Notes: generated by a model from the sequence alone, not told the origin. DNA of 64,000 bases from Burkholderia cenocepacia (GCF_900446215.1 NZ_UAQZ01000007.1:124001-188000), one strand, 5' to 3'. Numbered from the stretch's first letter, positions 1-9,398 are shown. Numbers and translations are program-made.

Positions 1-377
1 ATACGGTCGTCGACAAACCCGAGCTGTGCGCGCGCTACGCGGAGCGCGGGATCGTGTTTACCGTCGTGCCGACGAATTCGTACTACCTGCGCACGCTGCC
101 GCCGGAGCAATGGGCCGAGCTGCATCCGATGCGCAAGATGCCGGGCCTCGGGTTGAAGATTCATCCGAATACCGACGATCCGACGTTGCACAAGGTCAAT
201 CCGGCCGAGGCGTGGGAACTGATGTTCAGTCATTTCGGCTTTACCGTCGCCGACCTGAAGCAGTTCATGCTGAACGGGATCGACGGCGCGTGGGTCGACG
301 ACGCGACGAAGGCGGCGTGGCGTGCCGCGTGGGCGCCGGAGTTCGATGCGCTCGCTGCAACGCTCGCGGCGGGCTGA
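1..377 (+). CDS. Adenosine deaminase family protein, C-terminal part
   Basis: The open frame runs in from the left edge (first full codon at base 3) and ends with TGA, giving about 124 residues of a C-terminus. It carries the motif HPNTDDP, matching the (S/H)xNTDDP signature of the adenosine/adenine deaminase TIM barrel, whose Asp residues bind the catalytic zinc and position the hydrolytic water. An upstream segment (VVPTNSYYL) resembles the C-P-T-S-N strand of the family. Family members hydrolytically deaminate adenosine or adenine in the cytosol for purine salvage. The N-terminal zinc-binding His residues lie outside the window, so adenosine cannot be distinguished from adenine or another aminopurine as substrate. 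Confidence 0.85.
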   Translation, partial: TVVDKPELCARYAERGIVFTVVPTNSYYLRTLPPEQWAELHPMRKMPGLGLKIHPNTDDPTLHKVNPAEAWELMFSHFGFTVADLKQFMLNGIDGAWVDDATKAAWRAAWAPEFDALAATLAAG

Positions 378-501
378 GCCAGACTGGCACACGCCGCTTG
401 TGTTCGCTATATTGGCGTCCGGCAGCACCCTGTCGTGGCGCCGCCGCCGTGCGCGCCCGCGCCGGCATTCCAATAGCAATTCGAACCTGAGAGGCTCCAC
501 C

Positions 502-948
502 GTGCGTATTCCCGCTTTCTGTCTGATGTTGTTCGTCTCGCTGTCCGCGCGAGCCGGCACCGCCTGCGATGCGTTACTCGGCGATTACGCGCCGGCCGCC
601 GGCAAGCCCGCGACGATGCGGGTCGAGAAGGTGGGGAGCGACATCGTGCTGCGCGCGCGTGAAGCCGGGCGCTGGAGCGTCGATACGGCGCCGGTGCACG
701 TGGCTGAACTCGATATGGACGGTCCGGAGAAGCCGCCTGCCGACGCATGCGTGCTGGAGGTGCCGGGCGGCCAGATCATCAGGATGCCGATCGGGACACC
801 GTACCAGGTCACGTCCATCACGGGCAACGGCTTCACGACGAAGCGTTCGACCACCGGCGTCCTGCTGCTGATGACGCAAGGCTTCCAGGTCGACGGCATC
901 GAGCTGTATCGGGTCGCGCGCAGCGGCGCTTCGCCGTCGGCGCCGTGA
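502..948 (+). CDS. Small secreted protein of unknown function
   Basis: A 148-residue protein starting at a GTG preceded by a GAGG Shine-Dalgarno-like element; starts further upstream would add an unlikely basic leader. Residues 1-18 form a signal peptide (FCLMLFVSLSARA), followed by a first mature segment with a Cys (TACDALLGDY), so it is probably periplasmic. A second Cys lies about 60 residues later (DACVLEV) and could pair with it. I do not recognise the family. The TGA stop is followed in the same frame by 47 more protein-like codons to a TAG at 1090, so the gene may be longer in relatives (see findings). Confidence 0.65.
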   Translation: MRIPAFCLMLFVSLSARAGTACDALLGDYAPAAGKPATMRVEKVGSDIVLRAREAGRWSVDTAPVHVAELDMDGPEKPPADACVLEVPGGQIIRMPIGTPYQVTSITGNGFTTKRSTTGVLLLMTQGFQVDGIELYRVARSGASPSAP

Positions 949-1113
949 AGGCCGTTGCCGCGCGCGGACGGCACCGTGCTGCACCCGCCGCATTACACGC
1001 GGCTCGGCGACGCTGCGCTGTTCGATGACGATCGCGACGGCGTGCCCGTGTGGCTGTACGCGGACGGGCACATGATGACGACGCCTCGGTAGCCCGGCGC
1101 GCAGCCACCCCGA

Positions 1114-3345
1114 TCAGCGAAAGAACCTCAACCAGTCGAACAGGCCCGAATGCGGCTGCGCGCGCCGCCTCGGCGCCGGTGCGCTGCGCGGCCGGAAGTC
1201 GGGCGAGAACTGCACGTGCGGATCGATCGCCTGCGCGCGCAACGCCGCATCGTAGAACGACCCGACGATCGGCAGCGCGCTGTGCGCGCCCGCGCCCCAG
1301 TAGTCGCTGCGCAGCGTCACGCTGCCGTCGTCGAAGCCGACCCACGCGCCGGCCACGAGTTGCGGATGCATCAGGATGAACCAGCCGTCGGTGTTGTCCT
1401 GCGTCGTGCCGGTCTTGCCCGCGACGTCGATGCGAATCCCGTAGCGCGAGCGGATGTCCGCGCCGGTCCCGTAGTCGACGACGCCGCGCATCGCGTCGAC
1501 GAGCGTCTGCGCGGCGGCCTCCGGCAACGCGCGCTCCGGCGGCGCGCTGCCGAACGCGGCGAGCACCTTGCCGTCGCGATCCTCGATGCGCGTGATCGTC
1601 TGCGGTGCGACGTACACGCCGCGGTTCGCGATCGTGCCGTACGCGGACACCATCTCTTTCAGCGTGACCGGGCTCGTGCCGAGCGCGAGTGACGGCACCG
1701 CGTCGAGCGGGCTGTCGCGCACCCCCATCGCACGGGCGAGCTGCGCGACCTTCGCGGCGCCTTCGCGCTGCATGACCTGCGCGGTGATGCGGTTGCGCGA
1801 CAGCGCCAGCCCGTCGCGCAGGGTCATCGGCTCGCCGGTCGGTGGTTCCGCATCGGTCGGCCGCCACACGGCGCGGCCGTCGATCGGGATCGCGACGGGG
1901 CGGTCGACGAACGTGTCGCCCGGCCGCATCCCGTCCGCGAACGCGGCGCCATAGACGAACGGCTTGAACGTCGAACCCGGCTGGCGCCGCGCCTGCGCGA
2001 CGTGATCGAACGGCGCGCTGCCGAAATCGGGGCTGCCGACCCACGCGCGGATCGCGCCGTTGCGCGGATCGATCGCGACGAAGCCGGCTTGCACCTGCGT
2101 CTTGCGCGCGCACAGCGCCCGCATGAATTCGCGATTCGCGCCGAGTTGCTTCAGCGCAACCACGTCGGCGAGCCCCGTGTCGCGCGCCTGGCGATACTCG
2201 GGCGTCTGGCGCATGAAGCCGCGGAACAGGTCGTTGCGCAGCCCGCAGCCGGACGGCCCGCGCCAGGCGCCGTCGGCGATCGCCTGCAGCCGTTCGGTCT
2301 GCCGCGTCAGCGCCTGCGTGGCCATGTCCTGCAGCCGCGCATCGAGCGTCGTGCGCACGACGAGGCCGTCCGCGTAGAGATCGTAGTTGTTGCGGTCGGC
2401 CCACGCGATCAGCCACTTGCGCAGTTGCACCGCGAAATGCGGCGCGAGGCCCGGCTGCGCGGTCTGCGGTTCGAAGTCGACGCGCAGCGGCCGGCGCTGC
2501 AGTTTCGCGAGTTGCGGCGGCGACAGCATGCCCATCTGCGCCATCCGGCCGAGCACGATGTTGCGCCGCTGGACCGCGCGTTCCGGATTCAGCACCGGGT
2601 TGTAGTAGCTGTTGCCCTTCAGCATCCCGACGAGCGTCGCGCTTTCCGCGATGTCGAGCTGATTCGCCGACTTGCCGAAGTAGGTGCGTGCGGCCATTTC
2701 GACGCCGTACGCGTTGTACAGGAACGGCACGGTATTCAGATAGGTTTCGAGGATCTCGTCCTTGCTGTACACCGCTTCGATCTTGAACGCGGTGATCAGC
2801 TCCTTCACCTTGCGCGTGAGCGTCGGCGCGCGGCCGATTTCGTCCGGATACAGGTTGCGCGCGAGCTGTTGGGTGATCGTCGAGCCGCCCTGGCGGCTGC
2901 CCGAGAACGTATGCAGGCCGGCCGCGAGCGTGCGGCGCAAGTCGATGCCGTGATGTGAATAGAAGCGGTGATCCTCGGTCGCGATCAGCGCGTCGACCAT
3001 GTGCGGCGAGATCTGCCTGAGCGGCACCCATTCGCGGTTCACGGGCCGGAACTCGGCGATCAGCTGGCCGTCGGCCGACAGCACGCGCGCGGGGCGGTCG
3101 ATGCGCGCCTTGCGGATGTCGCCGATGCTCGGCGTGAACGGAACGAACGCGAGCAGGACCAGCAGGCCCAGCACCGGGATCGCGGCGAACGTCAGCGCCA
3201 CGCCGCGCCGGGTCGGATGGCGCAGGCGATGCAGCGCGCCGGCGCCCAGCGCACCGAGGCGCGTGCGGCAGGCGGCGGCGAATGGCGCGACACGGGCGCG
3301 GCAACGGAGCCACGCGTCTCGGAGCAACGGCACGAAGCGATTCAA
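1114..3345 (-). CDS. Penicillin-binding protein 1A-type transglycosylase/transpeptidase
   Basis: A 743-residue class A PBP that polymerises and cross-links peptidoglycan at the outer face of the inner membrane. One membrane anchor spans about residues 48-68. The GT51 glycosyltransferase domain has the catalytic Glu motif ATEDHRFYSHHGID (Glu about 124) and QGGSTITQQLARNLY. The transpeptidase domain has SxxK as STFK (Ser about 457), SRN, and KTGTT near residue 642. All catalytic motifs are intact. The short Pro/Arg-rich tail lacks the extra C-terminal domain of PBP1C. Length fits PBP1A-like enzymes, somewhat short for mrcA, so this is probably an accessory paralogue. It stands alone between non-envelope genes. 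Confidence 0.9.
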   Translation of the reverse strand: MNRFVPLLRDAWLRCRARVAPFAAACRTRLGALGAGALHRLRHPTRRGVALTFAAIPVLGLLVLLAFVPFTPSIGDIRKARIDRPARVLSADGQLIAEFRPVNREWVPLRQISPHMVDALIATEDHRFYSHHGIDLRRTLAAGLHTFSGSRQGGSTITQQLARNLYPDEIGRAPTLTRKVKELITAFKIEAVYSKDEILETYLNTVPFLYNAYGVEMAARTYFGKSANQLDIAESATLVGMLKGNSYYNPVLNPERAVQRRNIVLGRMAQMGMLSPPQLAKLQRRPLRVDFEPQTAQPGLAPHFAVQLRKWLIAWADRNNYDLYADGLVVRTTLDARLQDMATQALTRQTERLQAIADGAWRGPSGCGLRNDLFRGFMRQTPEYRQARDTGLADVVALKQLGANREFMRALCARKTQVQAGFVAIDPRNGAIRAWVGSPDFGSAPFDHVAQARRQPGSTFKPFVYGAAFADGMRPGDTFVDRPVAIPIDGRAVWRPTDAEPPTGEPMTLRDGLALSRNRITAQVMQREGAAKVAQLARAMGVRDSPLDAVPSLALGTSPVTLKEMVSAYGTIANRGVYVAPQTITRIEDRDGKVLAAFGSAPPERALPEAAAQTLVDAMRGVVDYGTGADIRSRYGIRIDVAGKTGTTQDNTDGWFILMHPQLVAGAWVGFDDGSVTLRSDYWGAGAHSALPIVGSFYDAALRAQAIDPHVQFSPDFRPRSAPAPRRRAQPHSGLFDWLRFFR

Positions 3346-3469
3346 GGCGGCAGGGGCGCGGAAGGAAGACGCGCGATCCTAGCAAACGGAACCCGCGCGC
3401 CGGCGGCCGAAACGGCCGTTTGCTTGCAGGATTTACAGACGATTACGTTTGTTGCCCGCCGACAACCTT

Positions 3470-4978
3470 TTACCGCCCGCGGGGCCGCGATTCCACCGAC
3501 GAAACCACGTCCGCGAGCCGTTGCGCGGCCGCTTCCATCTGCGCGCGGCCGAATCCGCCGAAGCCGAGCACCAGCCCGGGGCGCGCGGTGCCGGGCGCGA
3601 ACATCGGCGACACCGCGCGCACCGCGACACCGGCCCGGGCGGCGCGCGCGACCACGTCGAGATCGTCGATGCCGGCCGCGAGCCACAGCACGACGTGCAT
3701 TCCCTGGTCGCCCGGCTGCACCCACGCGCGCTCGCGCGGCAGTCGCGCGCCGAGCGTGTCGATCAGCAGCGCGCGCTGTTCCGCATAGACGCCGCGCACG
3801 CGGCGGATGTGGCGGTCGAGATGGCCGTCGGCGATGAACGCGGCGAGTACGTGTTGATCGGCGGTCGGCGCGTGGCGGTCCATCAGTACGCGCGCGCCGC
3901 AGAACGCCGGCACGAGATCGTCGGGCGCGATCACGTAGCCGAGCCGCAGCGATGGAAACAGGATCTTGCTGAAGGTGCCGAGATAGATCACGCGATCGGG
4001 CGCGAGGCCTTGTAGCGACGGGAACGGATACCCTTCGTAGCGCAATTCGCTGTCGTAGTCGTCCTCGACGACCCATGCGCGGTGCGTGCGCGCCCATGCG
4101 AGCAGCGCATTGCGGCGCGCCATGCTCAACGGCATGCCGAGCGGGTACTGGTGCGACGGCGTGACGAACGCGGCGCGCGCATCGGGGGCGAGCCGGATGC
4201 CGGCGTCGACGTCGAGGCCGTCGGCGTCGACCGGCACGCGCACCATCGCGTCGCGCCGCCCGGTGCTTTCGAGCAGCGCGGTGATGCCGCGGTAGGCCGG
4301 ATTCTCGACCCACGCGCGGTCGGTGTCGCCGAGCAGCACCTGGCTCGCGAGATGCAGCCCCTGCTGCGTGCCGCTCGTGATCACGACCTGGCCGGCATCG
4401 CAGCGCACCGAGCGCGACCGGCGCACGTAGTCGGCGATCGCTTCGCGCAGCGGCAGCGCGCCTTGCGGATCGGCATAGCCGGACGGCGCGCCGGCGCCGC
4501 GGGCGCGCAGGCGATTGCCGAGCCGGCGCCAGATGTCGTCGGGCGCGGTGAGGCCGAGCGGCACCGAGATCGCGAACGGCATCGCCGGCAGCGGGTTGAA
4601 TTCGTCGGCAAGCCGCGCGAAGGCGGCGGCGGGTTCGGGCAGGGCGTCGCGTACCGGGCGTTGATGGCGGGTGGGTGGTTCGGGTTCGTCGACGGGTGGC
4701 GGCTCCGCGAGCGCGTGCGCGACCCGCGTGCCCGCACCGCCGCGCGATTCGAGAAAACCTTCGGCGATGAGCTGTGCATACGCGTCGACGACGGTGCCGC
4801 GCGCCACCTGCAGCGACGCCGCCAGCAGCCGCGTGGACGGCAGCGTGTCGCCGGGCCGGACGTCGCCGCGGCGCACCGCATCGCGCAGCGCCTGCGCGAG
4901 CTGGCGGCTCAGGTCGCCGGCCGCGCGATCGAGCGCGCCGAGCGACGGGATTTCGACGATCCGGGCCGTTCTTGCCAT
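3470..4978 (-). CDS. MocR-type regulator (GntR HTH fused to aminotransferase-like domain)
   Basis: A 502-residue fusion. Residues about 15-85 are a GntR winged helix (DTLPSTRLLAASLQVARGTV); the rest is a fold-type I PLP aminotransferase-like domain with the Schiff-base Lys motif GTFSKILFPSLRLGY (Lys about 336), an ASGTQQG-like segment (VITSGTQQGLHLA) and a PAYRG motif. The frame opens earlier at a TTG, but the ATG used here gives MARTARIVEIPSL, a natural start. It faces away from a PaiB-family gene across a short intergenic region carrying two CAAACCGG/TAAACCAG-like direct repeats, as expected for a MocR regulator. The effector may be PLP or an amino compound; I cannot specify it. Confidence 0.9.
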   Translation of the reverse strand: MARTARIVEIPSLGALDRAAGDLSRQLAQALRDAVRRGDVRPGDTLPSTRLLAASLQVARGTVVDAYAQLIAEGFLESRGGAGTRVAHALAEPPPVDEPEPPTRHQRPVRDALPEPAAAFARLADEFNPLPAMPFAISVPLGLTAPDDIWRRLGNRLRARGAGAPSGYADPQGALPLREAIADYVRRSRSVRCDAGQVVITSGTQQGLHLASQVLLGDTDRAWVENPAYRGITALLESTGRRDAMVRVPVDADGLDVDAGIRLAPDARAAFVTPSHQYPLGMPLSMARRNALLAWARTHRAWVVEDDYDSELRYEGYPFPSLQGLAPDRVIYLGTFSKILFPSLRLGYVIAPDDLVPAFCGARVLMDRHAPTADQHVLAAFIADGHLDRHIRRVRGVYAEQRALLIDTLGARLPRERAWVQPGDQGMHVVLWLAAGIDDLDVVARAARAGVAVRAVSPMFAPGTARPGLVLGFGGFGRAQMEAAAQRLADVVSSVESRPRGR

Positions 4979-5002
4979 GATTCTGGTCTGCTGAAATTGT
5001 TT

Positions 5003-5028
5003 CAAACCGGCTCTACAGGATAAACCAG
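5003..5028. promoter_or_regulatory. Candidate MocR operator, direct repeats
   Basis: Two related octamers, CAAACCGG (5003-5010) and TAAACCAG (5021-5028), occur 18 bp apart in the short divergent region between the MocR regulator and the PaiB-family gene. MocR proteins typically bind direct repeats. The match is short and only this one pair was seen, so this is suggestive only. Confidence 0.35.
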
Positions 5029-5102
5029 TTTAAGGCCACAATCGACGTATGACGGGCCTGCGCCCGCGCCCCTTTCCCACCCCGTACGACCGTGGAGCCG
5101 AC

Positions 5103-5741
5103 ATGTACATCCCCGCCGATTACAACGAACCCAATCCGGACGCGCTGCGCGAGCTGATCGTGCAGCACCCGTTCGGCAGCCTGATCACGCACGGCAAGAG
5201 CGGGCTCGATGCGATCCACCTCCCGTTCGCGCTGATGCCGGGCGATGGCGGGCTCGGCGAGCTGCATGCACACGTCGCCCGCGCGAATCCGGTCTGGCAG
5301 GACGTCGCGGACGGCGACGAGGTGCTCGTGATCTTCCGTGCGGGCGACGCGTACATCTCGCCGACCTGGTATCCGAGCAAGCAGGCGACGCACCGGGAGG
5401 TGCCGACCTGGAACTACCGGGTCGTGCATGCGCACGGCCGCATCACGGTGCGCGACGACGAGAAGTTCGTGCGAGGCGTGGTCGCGCGGCTGACGCGCAC
5501 GCACGAAGCGTCGCAGCCGGTGCCGTGGAAGATGGGCGACGCGCCGCAGGACTACATGGACGCGATGCTGCAAGCGATCGTCGGGCTGCAGATCGAGATC
5601 ACGCAGCTCGTCGGCAAGCGCAAGCTCGGGCAGAACAAGCCCGCGGCCGATATTCGCGGCGCGGGCGAAGCGCTGGTCGCGGACGGCCAGCTCGCGATCG
5701 GCGAGGCGATGCTGGCGGAGGCCGGCGCGAAGCGCGAATGA
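5103..5741 (+). CDS. FMN-binding PaiB-family protein
   Basis: A 212-residue protein with hallmarks of the PaiB/FMN-binding split-barrel family: N-terminal MYIPADY, then GSLITH, HLPF, ELHAHVARANP, and ISPTWYPSKQ with VPTWNY. PaiB was described as a negative regulator of sporulation and protease genes in Bacillus; in proteobacteria these are flavin-binding proteins of unclear function, often next to a GntR/MocR regulator. The start is the ATG after GGAGCC, giving the canonical MYxP N-terminus rather than the earlier ATG in the same frame. It is divergent from the MocR gene and is its probable target. Confidence 0.85.
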   Translation: MYIPADYNEPNPDALRELIVQHPFGSLITHGKSGLDAIHLPFALMPGDGGLGELHAHVARANPVWQDVADGDEVLVIFRAGDAYISPTWYPSKQATHREVPTWNYRVVHAHGRITVRDDEKFVRGVVARLTRTHEASQPVPWKMGDAPQDYMDAMLQAIVGLQIEITQLVGKRKLGQNKPAADIRGAGEALVADGQLAIGEAMLAEAGAKRE

Positions 5742-5791
5742 GCGCATGACCGCCGCGCGCGGGCGCGTGGCGAGCCCGCGCGCGGCCCCGG

Positions 5792-6373
5792 TCACGGCGT
5801 GCGCGTCGCACCCTTCGTCCCGTCCCCCGCCTGCGCGAGCGCGCCGCGAATCGCGGCTTCCGTCTTGTCGTACCCGCCTTCGCCATAACGCGTATAGACG
5901 ATCTTGCCGTTCGCATCGATCAGGTACAGCGCGGGCCAGTACTGGTTGCCGTATGCGCGCCACGTGTCGTAGCGGTTGTCCTGCGCGACCGGATACCGGA
6001 TGTCGAAGCGCCTGATCGCATCGGCCACGTTCTTCGCGTCGCGTTCGAACGGATATTCCGGCGTATGCACGCCGACCACGACGAGCCCCTGGTCGCGATA
6101 CTTCCGATACCAGTCGTTCACGTACGGGATCGTATGAATGCAGTTGATGCACGAATACGTCCAGAAATCGACGAGCACGACCTTGCCGCGCAACTGGTCG
6201 AGCGTCAGCGGCGCGCTGTTGTGCCAGCGGTCGATGCCGGTGAAACCGGGCGCCGCCATGCCGGCCGGCGCTGCCTGCACACCCGCGTCGTCGCGGGTGC
6301 CGGCGAAGGCGGCGAGCCCGGCCGTGGCGGCGAGGGCGATGACGAGGGCGGCGGTCTTGAAGCGGGGCAGCAT
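5792..6373 (-). CDS. TlpA/DipZ-like periplasmic thioredoxin
   Basis: A 193-residue redoxin with a signal peptide or N-terminal anchor (residues about 8-25). The thioredoxin-like fold carries the redox motif SCINCIH (CxxC) after VVLVDFWTYS, the cis-Pro region QYWPALYLID, and the GVHTPEYPFE segment typical of DipZ C-terminal domains and their stand-alone homologues. It likely acts in periplasmic thiol-disulfide exchange. It is divergent from the two-component pair starting at 6607, with about 230 bp between them, so it may be a target of that system; this is inference from position. Confidence 0.85.
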   Translation of the reverse strand: MLPRFKTAALVIALAATAGLAAFAGTRDDAGVQAAPAGMAAPGFTGIDRWHNSAPLTLDQLRGKVVLVDFWTYSCINCIHTIPYVNDWYRKYRDQGLVVVGVHTPEYPFERDAKNVADAIRRFDIRYPVAQDNRYDTWRAYGNQYWPALYLIDANGKIVYTRYGEGGYDKTEAAIRGALAQAGDGTKGATRTP

Positions 6374-6606
6374 GGCGTTCTCCTGATCTTTGGGGCCGCG
6401 GCGGGAGGGCGGCGGCCGGACGGGTTTCGACAGGCCCCATTAGGCGGCGCCGACGTATCCGCGATGTGTCCGGCCAGCCGCGCGTATGCAATGTTGTGTG
6501 TCGTCGCGGCGCCGCGATACATTGCGATACAAACGCGTGCCCGCCGTGCGGTATAAAAGCGGACATCGCCCCGCCCGAACCCCGACACCGATACCGGCAA
6601 CGACTC

Positions 6607-7347
6607 ATGGACAAGCTCGACCACGTGCTGATCGTCGACGACGATCGCGCGATCCGCGAACTGATCGCGGACTACCTGGAGAAGAACGGCATGCGCGTGT
6701 CGCTGGCCGCGAACGGCCGCGAGATGCGCAACGCGCTGGACGACGGCGCGCCCGACCTGATCGTGCTCGACCTGATGCTGCCCGGCGAGGATGGCCTGAC
6801 GCTGTGCCGCGACCTGCGCGCCGGCAAGTTCCGCACGGTACCGGTGCTGATGCTGACCGCACGCGGCGAGGAAACCGACCGCATCATTGGTCTCGAGATG
6901 GGCGCCGACGACTACCTGGCCAAGCCGTTCGCGGTGCGTGAGCTGCTGGCGCGGATTCGCTCGGTGCTGCGCCGCGCGCGCATGCTGCCGCCCGGCATGC
7001 AGGTCACGGAAACGGCCGCGCTGCTCGCGTTCGGTGAATGGCAGCTCGACACGACCGGGCGCCATCTGCTCGACGCCGAAGGCACGCTGGTCGCGCTGAG
7101 TGGCGCCGAATACCGGCTGCTGCGCGTGTTCCTCGACAACCCGCAGCGCGTGCTGACGCGCGACCAGTTGCTCAACCTCACGCAAGGGCGCCAGTCCGAC
7201 CCGTTCGACCGCTCGATCGACCTGCTGGTGAGCCGGCTGCGCCAGCGGCTGCGCGACGGCGCGCGCGAGCCGCGCTACATCAAGACGCTGCGCAACGAGG
7301 GCTACGTGTTCTCGTCGGCCGTGACCGCCGTCGACGGTACGCCATGA
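6607..7347 (+). CDS. OmpR-family response regulator
   Basis: A 246-residue regulator. The receiver domain (about 6-120) has the acidic pair DDD at 11-13, phospho-acceptor Asp55 in LIVLDLMLP, and the conserved Lys in YLAKPF. The C-terminal winged helix (about 145-238) has GAEYRLL, RVLTRDQLL and IKTLRNEGYVF. The ATG was chosen because it immediately precedes the receiver domain; the earlier in-frame start adds an atypical leader. Its stop overlaps the kinase start (ATGA), so the two are translationally coupled. Confidence 0.95.
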   Translation: MDKLDHVLIVDDDRAIRELIADYLEKNGMRVSLAANGREMRNALDDGAPDLIVLDLMLPGEDGLTLCRDLRAGKFRTVPVLMLTARGEETDRIIGLEMGADDYLAKPFAVRELLARIRSVLRRARMLPPGMQVTETAALLAFGEWQLDTTGRHLLDAEGTLVALSGAEYRLLRVFLDNPQRVLTRDQLLNLTQGRQSDPFDRSIDLLVSRLRQRLRDGAREPRYIKTLRNEGYVFSSAVTAVDGTP

Positions 7348-8666
7348 GCGCGCGCACGCTGTGGCGCTGGCCGCGTTCGCTGTTCGCGCGGCTCGCGCTG
7401 ATCCTGTGCGTGGGCCTGGCGCTCGCGCAGACGCTGTCGTTCTGGCTCACCGTGACCGAGCGCGACCAGGCGACCACGAACCTGATGATGGGCTACATCG
7501 AGCGCGAGGTCGCGAGCTCGGTCGCGTTGCTCGACCATCTGCCGCCCGCCGAGCGCACCGCGTGGCTGCCGCGCCTCGCACGGCGCAGCTATGCATTCAT
7601 CCTCGGGCCCGGCGAAACCGGCACGCCGCCGGAGGCGCGGCTGTCGGCGCGCGTCGAGCGCTCGATCTCGGACGGTATCGGCGGCGACTATCCGCTGACC
7701 GCGAATTCGATCCCCGGCGACCGCGAACATCTGCAGGTGCATCTGCGGCTGACCGACGGCTCGCCGCTGACGATCGACATTCATCCGATGTCGACGGTGC
7801 CGCTGTCGGGCTGGCTGCCGGCCGTGCTCGTGGTGCAGCTCGCGGTGCTGGCCGCGTGCTGCTGGCTCGCGGTGCGGCTCGCGACGCGGCCGCTCAAGCA
7901 GCTCGCGCAGGCCGCCGACGCACTCGGCCCCGACCTGAAGGGCGAGCGGCTGAGCGAAGACGGGCCGTCGGAAGTCGCGCGCGCGGCACGGGCCTTCAAC
8001 GCGATGCAGGACCGCATCGCGCAGTACATGGCCGAGCGCATGCAGATCCTCGCGTCGATCTCGCACGATCTGCAGACGCCGATCACGCGGATGCGGCTGC
8101 GCGTCGACGTGATGGACGACGACACGCAGGGCGCGAAGCTGCGCCAGGACCTGCTGGAGATGGAGCATCTGGTGAAGGAGGGCGTCGCGTACGCGCGGAC
8201 GCTGCACGGCACCGAGGAAGCCGCACGCCGCATCGACGTCGACGCGCTGCTCGACAGCATCGTGTGCGACTACACGGATGCGGGGCAGGACGTCGCGCTG
8301 CACAGCCGCGCGCCGCTCGCGCTCGTCACGCGGCCGAAGGCGCTGCGCCGCATCGTCGGCAACCTGGTCGACAACGCGCTGAAGTTCGCGGGCGCGGCCG
8401 AGATCGACGTGCGGGCGGCGCCGGACGGCGGCGCGGTGATCGCGGTGCTCGACCGCGGGCCCGGCATTCCGGACGACCAGCTCGACGCGGTGTTCGAGCC
8501 GTTCCGGCGCGTGGAGACGTCGCGCAATCGCGATACCGGCGGCACGGGGCTCGGCCTCGCGATCGCGCGGCAACTGGCGCTGGCGATGGGCGGCACGCTC
8601 ACGCTGAGCAACCGGCCCGACGGCGGCGGGCTCGAAGCGACGTTGACGCTGAGGAACGCGGGGTGA
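7344..8666 (+). CDS. EnvZ-type sensor histidine kinase
   Basis: A 440-residue inner-membrane kinase and partner of the preceding response regulator. It has two transmembrane segments (about 12-32 and 157-180) flanking a periplasmic sensor of about 120 residues, a HAMP linker (RLATRPLKQLAQAADALG), the dimerisation/H-box ISHDLQTPITRMRLR with phospho-acceptor His about 241, and an ATPase domain with N box (NLVDNALKFA), G1 (LDRGPGIPD) and G2 (GGTGLGLAIA). Motifs are complete. The signal is unknown; the sensor domain has no family I recognise. Confidence 0.95.
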   Translation: MSARTLWRWPRSLFARLALILCVGLALAQTLSFWLTVTERDQATTNLMMGYIEREVASSVALLDHLPPAERTAWLPRLARRSYAFILGPGETGTPPEARLSARVERSISDGIGGDYPLTANSIPGDREHLQVHLRLTDGSPLTIDIHPMSTVPLSGWLPAVLVVQLAVLAACCWLAVRLATRPLKQLAQAADALGPDLKGERLSEDGPSEVARAARAFNAMQDRIAQYMAERMQILASISHDLQTPITRMRLRVDVMDDDTQGAKLRQDLLEMEHLVKEGVAYARTLHGTEEAARRIDVDALLDSIVCDYTDAGQDVALHSRAPLALVTRPKALRRIVGNLVDNALKFAGAAEIDVRAAPDGGAVIAVLDRGPGIPDDQLDAVFEPFRRVETSRNRDTGGTGLGLAIARQLALAMGGTLTLSNRPDGGGLEATLTLRNAG

Positions 8667-8729
8667 TGCGACGCGGCGCGCGAGCGTCGCGGTGTCGGGC
8701 GCGTGCTGCGGCGTACGACGGGAGCGACG

Positions 8730-9341
8730 TCACGCGCGGTGCAGATGCTGGTCGACGAGCGGCGCGAGCGCTTGCGCATGCACGGCCGCGAGATCGTGCC
8801 GGCCGCCCGGTACGACGTGCAACCGCGCATCGGGCAGCCGTTCGAGCAGGCGCCGGCCGGCCGCGACCGGGCTGATCGGATCGTCGTCGCCCCACAGCAG
8901 CAGCGTCGGCTGCGCGATACGGCCGATGTCCTGAGACAGGTCCGCACGCAACGTCATGAACCAGTCCGGCAACCGCGGGTTTGCCTCGGCGAAACCGGCG
9001 CGCCAGTCCTGCGCGCCGAGTCCGGCCATGTCGAGGCCGCCGGACGTGACCGTCAGCACGAGATGCGTGACGAGATCCGGCTTGTCGAGCGCCGCGCGCA
9101 TCGCGATTACGCCGCCCATCGATTGCGCGATCACGGCGGTCGGCCGGTCGACGCTTGCGAGCACATGACGCACGAGACCGTCGAAATCGTCGACGGCTGG
9201 ATCGCGCGGCGTGTCGCCGAAGCCCGGATACGCGACGATCCGCCGCTCGGCCGGATGCGTGAGCCTGCCGGCCAGCGGTTGCCAGAATGCGGTGCTGCCC
9301 GATGCGCCGGGCAGGAAGAGCAATTGCGATGGAGCGGGCAT
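8730..9341 (-). CDS. Alpha/beta hydrolase
   Basis: A 203-residue compact alpha/beta hydrolase. The nucleophile elbow is AQSMGG (GxSxG type with Ala at the first position), and the likely catalytic acid and His are in LLLWGDDDPISP and VPGGRHDLAAV. The N-terminal LFLPGASGS contains the oxyanion-hole strand. It has no signal peptide, so it is cytosolic. It resembles small esterases or hydrolases of the MhpC group, but the substrate cannot be deduced. It is the last of four minus-strand genes that may be co-transcribed with the LysE exporter. Confidence 0.8.
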   Translation of the reverse strand: MPAPSQLLFLPGASGSTAFWQPLAGRLTHPAERRIVAYPGFGDTPRDPAVDDFDGLVRHVLASVDRPTAVIAQSMGGVIAMRAALDKPDLVTHLVLTVTSGGLDMAGLGAQDWRAGFAEANPRLPDWFMTLRADLSQDIGRIAQPTLLLWGDDDPISPVAAGRRLLERLPDARLHVVPGGRHDLAAVHAQALAPLVDQHLHRA

Positions 9342-9398
9342 GGCGTGTTGGTGTTCCGGTAGTCGGAGCGAAGCGGGACGACGAGCGGCGCGAGCGCG

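Noticed and set aside
833..3385. An 850-codon frame overlapping the penicillin-binding protein in another register of the same strand
   Set aside because: It has no PBP motifs and is Arg/Ala-rich; the 743-residue frame carries all transglycosylase and transpeptidase signatures.
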